64,000 nt of DNA from the NCBI GenBank assembly GCA_013398015.1, contig VZRR01004605.1, positions 32,099-96,098 of the forward strand, given 5' to 3'. The notes beneath the pieces are model-generated. The model saw only the letters and a program-made list of their open reading frames with translations, was not told where the DNA came from and searched no databases. The DNA comes from Oreocharis arfaki (Eukaryota; Chordata; Aves; Passeriformes; Paramythiidae). Of the stretch, positions 52,985 through 63,642 are shown piece by piece (position 1 is the stretch's first letter; every line of letters starts with the position of its first letter). A program made the position numbers and the translations under genes.

Positions 52985-53977
52985 TGTTGGAGGTTAGGAT
53001 TTTTATTTTACCTTTTCTTTTCTTTTTTTTTTTTCTTCTTTCTCTCAGAGAATTTTGTCCCATTTGTTGCCTAAGAGAGGATAACAACCGGTACTTAAGA
53101 GAGATAAAAGAAGTGGCCAGGGTTGGGGGAAGGGGTGCAGCTGGCTGCAGCCTCTTAGCTGGAGGCTTTTCTCTTGGGAAGGGCAGAGATATCACCAGAT
53201 TTTTGGCTGTGGGACGAGGGGCTGAGCTCAGGTCCTTGCTCTCTCCCTCGGAATCAGGTTGGAGGGAAGATGGCTGGCCTGCGGTTGCTGTGGGAAGCTC
53301 TGCCACTGCAGAGCTCCATCTTGCCACCATCAACTGCTTGTACCGTGAGTGAGGCTTTGCTCCTAGACGCGATCGTTGAACTGGGACCTTATCGAACACC
53401 CAATATCACTGCAAAGGACTCTCACCACCTTCTCGGGTACCTCAGGGGAAAACACAGGACCCGGCCCCGCCTAGGGAGTGTCTCCAGCCTGTTTGTGGAA
53501 GCCTGGCTGCTGCTGCCCAGCCCCACTGTTTTTCTGCCACTGCTTGAGGGTTTTTCCTGCTACACTTTATCCAGATAACCCATGTCTGCCCAACCCTCCG
53601 CAGCTCCTTCTACGGCTGTGGAGTCTCTGCTACATTTTGTTTGCCGCCCCGGGGTCTGCCTGCCTTTGGTGTTCCAGCCGCTACGCCTAGGTTCCTGCTA
53701 CAGCCCATTTCACCGTCCGGTGGTGCACAGGGAACGGCTGCCCCGGTGGGTTTGTAAAGGAAGCCCCTTCTCGATCTCTCCCGCCAGCCCGTCCGCCATT
53801 ACCACATGCAGTGACACTGCTGATCTCGCGCCACAGCGCCCCCTGCAGGCGCGGGGGAACCATCGCACCCGCCCTGCCCNAAAAATTAAAATAATTTGCA
53901 GGGAAGGGGATCACGTTTTCCATTCCAAGGGAGATTCCCACCTTCCTTGGCAGAGACCTGTCTTTTAAACTGAGACA
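52985..53977 (+). repeat. 5' LTR of the provirus (993 bp)
   Basis: It runs from TGTTGG to GAGACA. It has a poly-T/C start, a CTTAAGAGAGATAAAAGA block, a GC-rich middle and an end shared with the solo LTR at 32.1 kb. Relative to that solo LTR it lacks about 217 bp (32954-33170), and the break falls exactly at the ambiguous base 53880. It therefore either represents a shorter subfamily or is collapsed in the assembly. Confidence 0.85.
53880..53880. other. Ambiguous base at probable assembly join
   Basis: One of four ambiguous bases in the window (also 7634, 41237 and 48197). This one sits where the 5' LTR lacks about 217 bp relative to its solo relative. The one at 48197 sits in GC-rich LTR-adjacent sequence. 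Both may mark closed gaps. Confidence 0.6.
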
Positions 53978-53982
53978 GATCT

Positions 53983-54000
53983 TGGTGCCCAGTGTGAGGC
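53983..54000 (+). other. Candidate primer-binding site
   Basis: TGGTGCCCAGTGTGAGGC begins 5 bases after the 5' LTR, at the usual place and with the usual TGG start (complement of a tRNA CCA end). It agrees partly with what a leucine-tRNA primer would need, as known for ERV-L elements, but with many mismatches, so the tRNA is not settled. Confidence 0.5.
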
Positions 54001-54170
54001 CTGAGGGCATCGAGAGGAAAGGGTGAAAAAGGAATGAAAAGGGTGAAAAGTTCTTGGGTAACTCATTTTTGTGTGCTGAATATAGAAACTTCGTTGGGTG
54101 GCACCATGTGGTTCAGTTGATACATGGTTATGGATTTTTTTTTTTCCTGTTTGCGGCTCCTAATCTAAAC

Positions 54171-55902
54171 ATGGGTCCTATGACTAAAGCTACTGTGGCT
54201 GTTTTCCAGTTTGAACAATGGGTCAATAAGGTGAGGAATTCTTGGATTTTTAACTTCCTCTGGAATGTGGACACATGGATACAGGGCTATCACACACTAA
54301 GTGTATGTTTTTGGGGTTTCATTAATAATGGTACATTGTGAGGAAGTAGTACTGGAGGAAGTTTTCTCCCAACTCTTCACCCATTTCTTTGGGCCTACCT
54401 CACCAGCTTTTGCAGGGTTCAAATTTCCTCTAGATGCTAACTATATCATACAGTGGCTGGTGTTGCTGATAGGCCTATTCTATTTAGCATTCAGAGATAA
54501 GGTGAGATTGACTTGGATAACCACCCAGACACCTACCCCAGAGACTAGGGATGCCACCTCAGAACCTGACTCTGCCCCACAACCTGACCCTGACCCACAG
54601 CCTGATGCTGCCCCACACCCTGACACTGTCCCACAGCCCACCTCAGAAATGAACCACCCAGATTGGATGGTGGTATTGGAGGACATATGCCAGATGTTGA
54701 GGGAATACTCTTCCCCAGCTGGCGGGAATCCCACTCCCTGCCTCAAAGAGGGAGAGTCTGATGGTGCAGCAGTGGAACCCATATCCTGTTTCCAGCTGAA
54801 TCACAAGGATAGCCACAGCCACTGCCAGCAGCAGTTGCCCCTGTGCAGAGGAAGAAGTATAAGGCCAAATCAGTATGCCCAGTTAATGATGACGAGGTAC
54901 CAGAGCCCTCACAACCAGCGGGAGAGCTGTAGCCTGAAATCATCACCAAGTCCCTGTTGTATGATAGTCTCTGTAATCCATGAGAAGACATTGTACAATG
55001 GGGGCACAAGGATTGTGCAACCTGGTTACTTCGGGTTTGGTACCTTATGGGTACAGGTGTTCAACTGGGTAGTGGCGAAGCCAGGAATTTGGGGTCCTTG
55101 ACCCCGGACATGGGTATTGATCAGGTGTTTGTGAGGGAGCCAGGGCCCCTTTCTCTCTGGGAGCAGCTTTTAACGAGTGTAAGAGTGAAGTTGGTTCACA
55201 GAGGGAGAATGCAGGAGTACCATCATACAATGCCTTGGAAGATCATTGAGGAAGGGATCCAACACATGAGAGAAGTGGCAGTACTGGAGATACTTTCTGG
55301 AACGGACGGACAGCATGGTAATGAGGTCAGGTACACAGGGCAAGTGTTGTGGAACCTGGCAAATCTAGGGCCATCCAAATACACCACCTTCATCGCAGCC
55401 ATTAATGCTGAGGACAACTGAGAGACAGTGGGCTCTGTAGCCAGCAAGCTCAGGAATTATGAGTATGATCAATGGCCCAATGCAGGCTCATGTATCTGCT
55501 GTGGTTAGGACCCTCAAAAAGGAGATTAGCGAGGAGGTGATGGAGGAGGTGAGGAAGAACAGTTCCCATGCAGCACCAGTGCGAGTCACAGGTCCCAACG
55601 TCAGAGCTCAACGTCCAGCTAGGGAGAGAGGGTACACCCCACGAGCTGAGCTGTGGTTCTTCGTATGTAACCATGGGTAAGACATGAGAAGGTGGGATAG
55701 GAAACCCACTTCTGTCCTGGCAGCACAGGTGCGTGAATTCAAAGGGGAAAACACTAACCAAAAGAGTGCTGCTGAAGTGAAAGTAGCCTCAGCCTCCCGT
55801 GACCGAGCTTCCAGGTATTACAGAAGGGAAGATGATATGTCAGATCCCCTTGAAGGAACCTCTAGCGTGTATGCTCAGGGAGGGAATGATAGCCAGGGCT
55901 AG
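54171..55902 (+). pseudogene. gag remnant of the provirus
   Basis: The first ATG after the leader is at 54171. The gag reading runs through at least three frame changes: 54171-54341 in one frame, about 54301-54960 in another, 55047-55421 back in the first, then 55459-55902 with an in-frame stop at 55678-55680. Visible features are a membrane-like hydrophobic stretch early on (around 54455-54490), and a run of PQPD/PHPD-type Pro-Asp repeats (54570-54645). Further on come a basic/charged helical part (KKEISEEVMEEVRK) and a basic tail. I see no CCHC zinc knuckle, which fits ERV-L/spuma-like Gag better than gamma- or betaretroviral Gag, though decay could also have erased it. A structural protein in its time; it cannot be made now. 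Confidence 0.75.
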
Positions 55903-56345
55903 AGGGGCCCTGCCTCTAGCCAGGAAGAGGCGTGGGAGAATCGGGTCTTTTGGACAGTGTGGATTCGATGACCTCGCACATCAGAGCCACAGAAATATGA
56001 AGCTTTGGTCAATATTGGTGCACAGTGTACCCTAATGCCATCGGAACATGCGGGGGAAGAACTTGTTTCTATTGCTGGGGTGACAGGGGGATCACAGCAG
56101 TTGACCCTGTTGGAAGCTGAGGTGACCCTGATTGGAACGGAGTAGCAGAAATAACTGATTGTGACTGGCCAGAGGCCCCGTGTATTCTGGGCATTGGCTT
56201 CCTCCAGAGCACCTATTTCAAAGACCCGAAAGGACTCAGGTGGGGAGTTGCTGTGGAGACAGAGGGCATTAGTCAATTGAACGCCCTGCCTGGACTATCA
56301 GAGAATCCTTCTGCACTTGGGCTCCTGAAGGTGAAGGAACAATGA
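55903..56345 (+). pseudogene. Protease remnant of the provirus
   Basis: The frame continues from the last gag segment. The active-site region reads LVNIGAQCTLMP (NIGA at 56011-56022), where an aspartic protease of this type has Asp in D-(S/T)-G-A. The catalytic Asp is Asn here. Downstream hydrophobic text with ILGIGFLQ (near 56190) matches the second conserved region of retropepsins, the G-(hydrophobic)-(D/N)-type flank. Stops at 55966-55970 and 56143-56145 break it further. Inactive. Confidence 0.7.
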
Positions 56346-57080
56346 GTACCAATTGCCACCTCGACAGTGTACCGCTGGCAGTATCAGATGAATTAGGATG
56401 CTGTGATCCCCATCCATAAGATGATCCACAAGCTGGAGAGCCAAGGGGTGGTCAGCAAGACCCACTCACCCTTCAACAGCCCCATCTGGCCTGTGCACAA
56501 GTCTGACGTGGAATGGGCATTGAGAGTAGACTATCGTGGCTTGAATGAAGTAACTCCACCGCTGAGCGCTGCCGTGCCGGACATGCTGGAGCTCCAGTAC
56601 GAGCTGGAGTCCAAGGCAGCAAAGTGGTACGCCACTACTGACATTGCTTACACCTCTTTCTTTCCTCCATTTCTCTGGCAGCAGAATGCAAGCCTCAGTT
56701 TGCCTTCTCCTGGAGGGGCGTGCAGTCCACCTGGAATCAACTGCCCCAGGGGTGGAAGCACAGTCCCACCATCTGCCATGGACTGATCCAGACTGCACTG
56801 GAAAAGGGTGAGGCTCCAGAACATCTGCAGTACATTGATGACATCATCGTGTGGGGGAACGAAAGTATTTGAGAAAGGAGAGAAGATCATCCAGATTGTC
56901 CTGCAAGCCGGTTTCGCCATCAAAAAGAGTAAAGTCAAGGGACCTGCCTGAGGGATCCAGTTCCTGTGAGTGAAGTGGCAAGATGGACGGCATCAGATTC
57001 CCACTGAGGTCATCAGTAAGATCAGTGCGATGTCTCCACCAAACAGCAAGAAGGAAATGCAAGCTTTCCCAGGTGCCGTA
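56346..57080 (+). pseudogene. Reverse transcriptase remnant, part 1
   Basis: Motifs appear in order. There is an entry text IPIHKMIHKLESQGVV (from 56406), DYRGLNEV of the fingers (near 56530), TDIA carrying the motif A Asp (near 56637), an LPQGWKHSPTI motif B in another frame (near 56740-56770), and the YIDD catalytic box at 56831-56842. The frame shifts between motif A and motif B and returns after 56865; stops occur near 56342, 56949 and 56967. The RT polymerises DNA on the retroviral RNA; this copy cannot. The YIDD box and DYRGLNE place it firmly among retroviral RTs. The reading is then cut by a foreign insertion at 57081. Confidence 0.85.
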
Positions 57081-57550
57081 GCCTGGGAGCCTGTGAGCTT
57101 CTAGCCACAGCAGCCCCCTGGATGTGCACTGGCCACACTCCCTGGGCTAGGGAGACCAAAAGGTCTCTCCCAGGATGCCTTGTTCTGCTCTCCTTACCCT
57201 AGTCTCACCTGTGTACCACCCCCATGCTCTCAGACTATTGGTCCCTGATGCTTTCTCTCCACCCCTACTGACCCCATACAAAAAACTTGAACCCTTCCTC
57301 TTTCACTCTCTTGCTCATCCTCTCCTGGTCCCTTCCTCATCTGCCTCCCTGGACCCGCACCACGCACGTGGCTGGAATAAATCCCTCTCAGAGACCAATC
57401 CTGACTCAGTGCCATCGACTTATTGAGGAGACTATCCAGGGTGTCTGAGTGTGTGTGTGTGTGCAGTGGGCTCACCTTGCAGCTCTCAGCCAGAGACGCT
57501 TTCAGAAGGTTGTAGCCTCTTTACTACCAAACCCCCAGCTGCAACACCAT
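57081..57550. mobile_element. Foreign ~470-bp insertion within pol
   Basis: Pol coding text stops at about 57080 and resumes at 57551 in a matching context (the RT thumb/connection, ending and starting again within two codons of each other). The sequence between has no retroviral pol resemblance. It is C- and T-rich, holds AATAAA at 57377-57382, a (GT)n run at 57449-57463, and a T/C-rich stretch at 57200-57350. The termini are not clear and no clean duplication is seen. It could be a short LTR, a piece of another retroelement or captured sequence; the AATAAA followed by a GT-rich run would suit an R-U5-like region. Confidence 0.6.
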
Positions 57551-58485
57551 AGGTTTCTGGAGCATGCACATTCCTGAGCACAGCCCGATTGTGAACCCTC
57601 TCTACCCGGTTACCCGCAAGAAGAAAACTTCCACTGAACAACAACAAGCCTTCACCCAGATCAAGCAGGAGATCATTCATGTGGTAGCCCTTGCTCCAGA
57701 CAGGACAGGACCAGAGGTGAAGAATGTGCTCTACTCTGCAGGTGGGAGCGATGGTCTTTCCTGGAGCCCTTGGCAGAAGGTGCCCGGTGAGACTCAAGGC
57801 CAACCACTGGGATTCTGGAGTCAAAGCTACAGAGGGTCTGAAGCCAACTACACTCCAACAGAGAAGGAAATCCTGGCAGCCTATGAAGGAGTCCAAGCTG
57901 CCTCAGAGGTGATTGGCATAGAAGCACAACTCCTCCTGGCACCCTGACTGCTGGTGCTGAGGTGGACGTTCAAAGGAAAGGTTCCCTCTACCCACCACGC
58001 CACCAATGCCACATGGAGCAAATGGATTGTCCTCATCACATAGTGCGCCCGTATCAGAAAACTGAATCGCCCGGGATCTTGGAAGTAATTACAAATTGGC
58101 CCAAAGGTGAAAATTTTAGTCTGACTGACACAGAGGAGCAGGAACAGGTGACCTGGGCTGAGGAAGCTCTTCCATACAACCAATTGCCACAAGAAGAAAC
58201 ACACTACACTCTTTTCATTGACGGTTCCAGTCACGTTGTAGGGACAAACCGAAAATGGAAAGCAGCCGTATGGAGCCCCATATGACAGGTCGCAGAAGCT
58301 ACTGAAGGAGAGGGTGGATCAAGCCTTGCTGAACTCAAAGCTGAACAGTTGGCCCTGGACACTGCTGAAAGAGACAAGTGGCCAAAGCTCTACCTTTACA
58401 CCGTTTTGCAGATGCCAATGCTCTGTGAGGGTGGCTGGAAAGGTGGAAAAAGGCTAATTGGCAGCATAGAGGAAGATCAATCTTG
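57551..58485 (+). pseudogene. RT connection and RNase H remnant, part 2
   Basis: The coding text resumes after the insertion (MHIPEHSPIVNPLYPVTRKK) and continues through a YTPTEKEILAAYEG stretch typical of the RT/RNase H connection. RNase H begins with FIDGSS (first catalytic Asp at 58220-58222), followed by LAELKAEQLAL holding the Glu of the second motif. The third acidic motif, normally Tyr-Thr-Asp, reads YTVL near 58397, so its Asp is lost. Stops at 57945-57947, 58042-58044 and 58283-58285 break it, and there is a small deletion near 57620. RNase H would remove RNA from RNA/DNA hybrids; this copy is dead. Confidence 0.8.
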
Positions 58486-59500
58486 GCTGCTGAAGAATGG
58501 CAAGACATCGCTACTTGGGTAGCGAAGCTACCTGTGAAGGTCCGTCACATGGATGCCTATGTCCCCAAGAGTCAGACTAATGAGGATCACCGAAGCAACA
58601 AACAGGAAGATCAGGCTGCAAAAATAGAGGTGTCCCAGATAGACTTTCATTGGCAACACAAGGGGGAGTTGTTCCTAGCTCAATGGGCCCATGATGTCTC
58701 AGGCCATCAGGGCAGAGATGGCACCTACAAGTGGGCACGAGACTGAGGGGTGGATTTAACCATGGACAGTATCTCCCAGGTTATCCATAACTGTGAGACA
58801 TGTGCTGAGATCAAGCAGGCCAAGCGGGTGAAGCCCCTGTGGTATGGTGGACGGTGGTCCAAATATAAGTATGGAGAGGCCTGGCGGATTGGCTAAATCA
58901 CACTGCCTCAAACCCACCAAGGCAAGAGCTACGGGCTCACAAGGATAGAAGCCACCACTGGGTGGTTGGAGACCTATCCTGTGCCTCACACTACTACCTG
59001 TAACACCATCCTGGGCCTGGAAAAGCAAGTCCTTTGGAGGCATGGCACCCCCAAGAGAAATGAGCCCAACAATGGGACTCATTTCAAGAATACCCTTATA
59101 AATACCTGTGCTAAAGAACACAGTATTGAGTGGGTATACCATATTGCTTATCAGCTGCTGGGAAAGTTGAGCAGTGCAACAGACTGCTAAAAATCACCTT
59201 GAAAGCACTGAGCGGGGGGACTTTCAAAAACTGGGAGCTGCGTTTAGCAAAGGACACCTGGTTAGATAACACCAGAGGCTCCACCAACCGAGCTGAACCC
59301 CTGTGTACAACAGATGGAGACAAGGTTCCAGTGGTGCATATGAAAAGTATGCTAGGGAAGACTGGAGTAATTGCACCCCGAGCAAAGACAAACCCGTCCA
59401 TGGCGTTGTCTTTGCTCAGGGACCAGGTTGCACCTGGTGGGTGACGCAGAGGGATGGAGAGACACAATGCATACCTCAAGGGGACCTTGTTTTGGGGTGA
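58486..59500 (+). pseudogene. Integrase remnant of the provirus
   Basis: The N-terminal zinc-binding HHCC part is visible: H-x-x-x-x-H in WAHDVSGHQGRD (near 58690), then CETCAEIK (58794-58817). A stop at 58744-58746 lies between the two halves. In the catalytic core, the first Asp position is lost around RIG-stop at 58884-58900, and the second reads NNGTHF (59068-59085), where the D-D-E family has Asp-Asn-Gly. The glutamate region (KVEQCN, near 59166) is in a different frame, so a frameshift lies just before it. The C-terminal part ends at the stop 59498-59500, ahead of the 3' LTR. No env follows. Confidence 0.8.
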
Positions 59501-59636
59501 ACTTCCTGTCACACTGTGCCTGTATCTAGATCTAGATGTATATATGTATATAATTAGGGCAATGCATGTATGTATATAGTTTAAAAGTTTAAGTTTGATG
59601 TAACATGTGGGTATGGGAAAAATTCAGGGTGGATAA

Positions 59637-59863
59637 TACTGGAGGTTAAGATTTTTCCTTTTTTTTTTTCTTCTTTCTCTGAGAGAATTTTGTCCCATTT
59701 GGTGCCTAAGAGATGATAACGATCGGTACTTAAGAGAGACAAAAGAAGTGGCCACGGTGGGGGGAAGGGGTGCAGCTGGCTGCAGCCTCTTAGCTGGAGG
59801 CTTTTCTCTTGGGAAGGGCTGACGTGTCTTCCTTGGCAGAAACCTGTCCTTTAAACTAGGACA
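59637..59863 (+). repeat. 3' LTR of the provirus, internally deleted (227 bp)
   Basis: It starts TACTGG (the expected TG is TA) and ends GGACA, then TATGG. Bases up to 59819 align with the 5' LTR up to 53184, and bases from about 59829 align with the 5' LTR from 53941. The 756 bp between (53185-53940) are missing and replaced by about 8 bases. It has lost most regulatory sequence. Confidence 0.85.
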
Positions 59864-59868
59864 TATGG
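59864..59868. repeat. Target-site duplication TATGG, right copy
   Basis: It matches 52980-52984 and follows the CA terminus. Confidence 0.85.
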
Positions 59869-62800
59869 TTAACTTTTCGTTTAAATTAAAATGGAAAAGA
59901 AGTTAGAAAATCATTACAGTATAAGAAGAACTTGGCATTGTCTTTTAATGGTAATGGTAAAATAAACTATGGAAGTGATGTTTAGAGTATAGCAATGTGA
60001 ATTTCAATGTAGTTGAAACACACGACTTTGTGATAGCATTTTTTGAGGAACCACCTCATGTTGCAGGTTTTTTCTGTGTTAGGAAGGGAAATCTCAGATA
60101 TAGAAAACGAATATTTTAATCTGATTACTCTCAGAAAGCAGATGATTTAAATAATGACAAAGCCTAAGCAATGGGAACAGAAGGTGTTGGGTAGGGTAAT
60201 ATTAAGGAAAGTGTGGAGGAGACAATGCTTCAATCTTATGGCATGGAAAAAATGCTCCTTGTTTCTCAGAAGCACAGGCAAATTTAGTTCTTAGTCTTCT
60301 GAAGGAAATTACCAGGACTGAGGGGCAAGAGGAGATTTGTGGACAGTATGGTAGCACCTTCTGCTTTCATGGGAGGAGCAGGAGGATGGTGCTGCTGCCT
60401 TGCCCCACATCCTGCCTGCCCTGTACTCTGCTGTGGCACCAGAAGGAGCTCTCAGTGTGGCTCTGGGGTGAGCAAAATAGAGATGTCCCACAGCCAAGCC
60501 CTGGCAATTTTGACACCAATGATGGTCTGCCACTCAAGATGCTCTGGGTTTTTTTGCCAAAGCCCAATCTGGATGGTGCTGTGAGCACCACTGGATACCA
60601 GAATAAAACAGAGAGAACATGGAAGTTAGATCAGTGTGCCAAAACAGTAGCCAAAGATCAAAGAAATGAAAGCAAATTCAGATCTTTGAGAGGGGAAGCA
60701 ATAATCTCTAAACAGGAACTTAGCAATTCAGACACATTTGGAAAGCAGTGGAAGAGATGCACATACGAAAACAGACACCAGCACACAAATCCACTGTGAG
60801 ATAACTCTGCGTCAGATCAAGGTGTAAGAACATAGACAAATACAGAATAATGTATTCAACAGAGGTGTTTGGGGGAGAATTACAGAAATCATCAAGAGAT
60901 GCTGAGACTAGTCTAAGGATTAAAACACAAACTCTATGAAAGCATTCACAGAGCTGCAGTTTCAGCATTGACTTCCAGTAGGCACACTTTGATCAATCGT
61001 GTAAGAATCACGTAGGAATTAAAAGTGATAATTAAAAAGGGGAAGGTTCAAGGTTGCCAATATGTCGAAGTAGCAGAGAAGAGACAGGAGGAAAATGTGA
61101 ATTGCCTACAGCTCTCATAAGCAAAGGCAGTTCTCACTGATATCAAGGGGAGTAGCTTGCACGTATCTGAAGGTAGACTGTGCCCAGGAGTCATCGTCTG
61201 AGATTGTCAGCTAAGCACCTTTCAAAAGCATTAAATACACATGCTAAGATGTATCCCTACCTGTATGAAGCCATTAAGCAAGAACCAAGTGACAGACTCT
61301 GGGAATGCTTTGCAAGATCAAAATCTAGACTGCTATGTCTACATTTTTTCCCATTTGGAGATTAATCCACCAGTGAAAATCACTTCCAAAACACTTAAAT
61401 TAGGAGAATTGAATTTTTAGGTCTGTATTAATAACAAATATCTCCATGAGCAACCCAAACTAACATTGCCTGGTTTTCTGTGGAGTATGCTCAGATTGCC
61501 TCTGTGTAGTTCTCAATATCTAATAAGGTATGAGATAAAATAGAAGCTTTTCCCCCTAAGCAGAAGCATTAGGATCACCTCTTCCTTCTCACTGCCTACA
61601 ACTGTGTAGGAAAGTATTAAAGACCTCCATCCCTGTACCCGTGCCTACAACTTCATGATTCCAGGAATGCAGTCTGAAACATTTCTTGACAATCAAGACA
61701 TCACAGGTCTGTGTGCTGGTCAGTGGCTTTGCAGTGGACATCTTGCACTGGTCCCACATTAAGTCACCACATGACCAGAGCTGCTGCAATTTTAAGAGTT
61801 TAAGCACTAAATGTTTAAAAATTAAATTTTCAGTGTGATGACCTAGAAATCGTTCCAGGTTACCAAGAAAAAGATACTAATTCAGAGAAATCTGCAATTT
61901 CACTACCGAATTTACAGGGCTGTTTCTTCTTTTTGGTTTTTGATATGCTCATGTCTTTCAGTTTCAGTTTTCTAAGTGTTTTCATTGATTTCCTTTTCAT
62001 TTTCAGCATAAACTGAACACAGTTAATCAGTAGATACAAAATGCATCCGGCAACATTGCCAGTAGCCTAACATAAGTGGATTCAATTGCTGAATTGTCGT
62101 AAGATTAGACCTGAGCCACAGTATAAGCTTCATTGATCCAAGCACAGCAAGATATCCATTCAATAATATGCTTTTTAGCAAGGTTTTCCACTCGTAAAAA
62201 CTTCATGCAAATTACCATTCATCCAATATGTGCTATAAATACAGTGGATCAAATCTTGTATCAGTTTAAAGAACATCCCACTCCTTAAGAAGGAAGCAGG
62301 GTACTCGGGTGTATTGTGTAAGCAGAGACACACAGGGAGTGAAGTTCACTGTCAGATGAGGCTCATTTGTGGAGTGCGTGGATAACGGACACTGGGCTTC
62401 CTGACAAGCTCTGGGAAGTCAGGGGATGAAAGAAGGGATCATGTGCTGATGTTCATAAAGCTGTGAGTTCAGTAAAGCTGTTGTTGTTACCAGTGGAGCA
62501 GTTCTTACATGGAAGCACTTGCAGGGGAGAGGTCACAAAGAGCTGTCTGGCTCTGGTCGCTGTGCAGTCCCACCCCTGTGGTACCTGAGAATCCTTTACT
62601 GCTGTGTCCCCCCTCACACTGCTCTGCAGTGGGACACTGCTGCTGCCACGCTGTGCACAGGAATGCTCTGGGAAAGGACTGTTCCTGCCCTCACAGCCTT
62701 CCCTGTGGCTCTGGCTGTCTCTCCTCACAGCCTTGGTCCCCACCTGTTGACAAGAACGTGAGATTTCAGTCGAAAACAGGGTCTAACACCACAAGAGATA

Positions 62801-63642
62801 AATAATGTGGGATTCCAGATTGCTCTGGGGTGAGGAAAACAGGGCTATGGAACACCAAGCAGTGCTGCCAATATCACTGACGCTTACCTGTGAATACTAA
62901 GGGCCTACATAGCCTTCAGCATGGGCACTGGCTGATTCTCTTTGGGCTGGAGAAGAGACAGGTGCCAGTAAGTGATTAATTCAGAACAGACCCCTTATGA
63001 CATTAGAAGTTGTTGGGTTGCTCCATACAGGGATCTCTCTGTCAGGAGGACAGGCAAAAACCCCAAATGGCAGAGGTGATCTAAATGCATCCAAGGGCTT
63101 GTAGTGCTGCTTACAATGTCCATCACCTGGCACAAGTCATGAAATGACATGGCTGTGATTAGACCACAAATGAAGTGGGAATGCTGATGCCAAAGGAAGA
63201 ATCTAAATGGCAGATAGAGTTTCAAAATCAAATATCTCTACCAGAAAGACAGTGATTTAATAGCACCTAAGCCTGCTTTTTCATTAGAAGATTTTGTTTC
63301 TTGGATTTTTCTCAAAGCACAACTCTTATTTGGTTCCAAATGCCTAAACGTAGAATTTTTTTTCAGTCCTTCATCTTAAATACTTAAATGCACAGCATGC
63401 AGGCTTTGGTATCGGAAAGGACTGACACGTAATGACTTTACAAGTATGTGAGGCTTAAAATTACCACCAGTATAGTCTTATTCACTGGATGTTGCTCTTG
63501 AGAATAGACTTAGGTACTGGTAAACACACTCCTGAATACAGTCTCAGCTGTACAAATACCTTGTCATCTTTCCATGCAGATTAAGAAAGCCCTTTATATA
63601 ATAAAGTCCCAATTTTTTACCAGTTGGGAACTTACAAGATAT
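59869..63642. other. Non-coding DNA, nothing recognised
   Basis: The frames near 60.3-60.8 and 62.5-62.8 kb exist on both strands and show no family resemblance, so they are not called. Confidence 0.5.

Larger units (their letters stand above)
52985..59863 (+). mobile_element. Defective ERV provirus, class III/ERV-L-like, 6.88 kb
   Basis: Two related LTRs in the same direction enclose gag, protease, reverse transcriptase, RNase H and integrase remnants in the retroviral order. A perfect 5-bp duplication (TATGG) flanks the whole. Only about 135 bp separate the last pol stop (59500) from the 3' LTR, so there was no env at this locus. The missing env, 5-bp duplication and pol style suggest an ERV-L-like lineage; assignment needs a pol tree. 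Every coding part contains stops and frameshifts, and several catalytic residues are changed, so it cannot make working protein. By eye the two LTRs differ at about 8-9 of 150 comparable sites, which implies an old insertion. Confidence 0.9.

Noticed and set aside
52795..53399. 185- and 198-codon frames on opposite strands
   Set aside because: They lie mostly inside the 5' LTR and its left flank, cross the LTR boundary, and mirror each other; they are not genes.
57175..57475. Frames inside the pol insertion as a small gene
   Set aside because: They overlap on both strands and are T/C-rich low-complexity; nothing suggests a protein.
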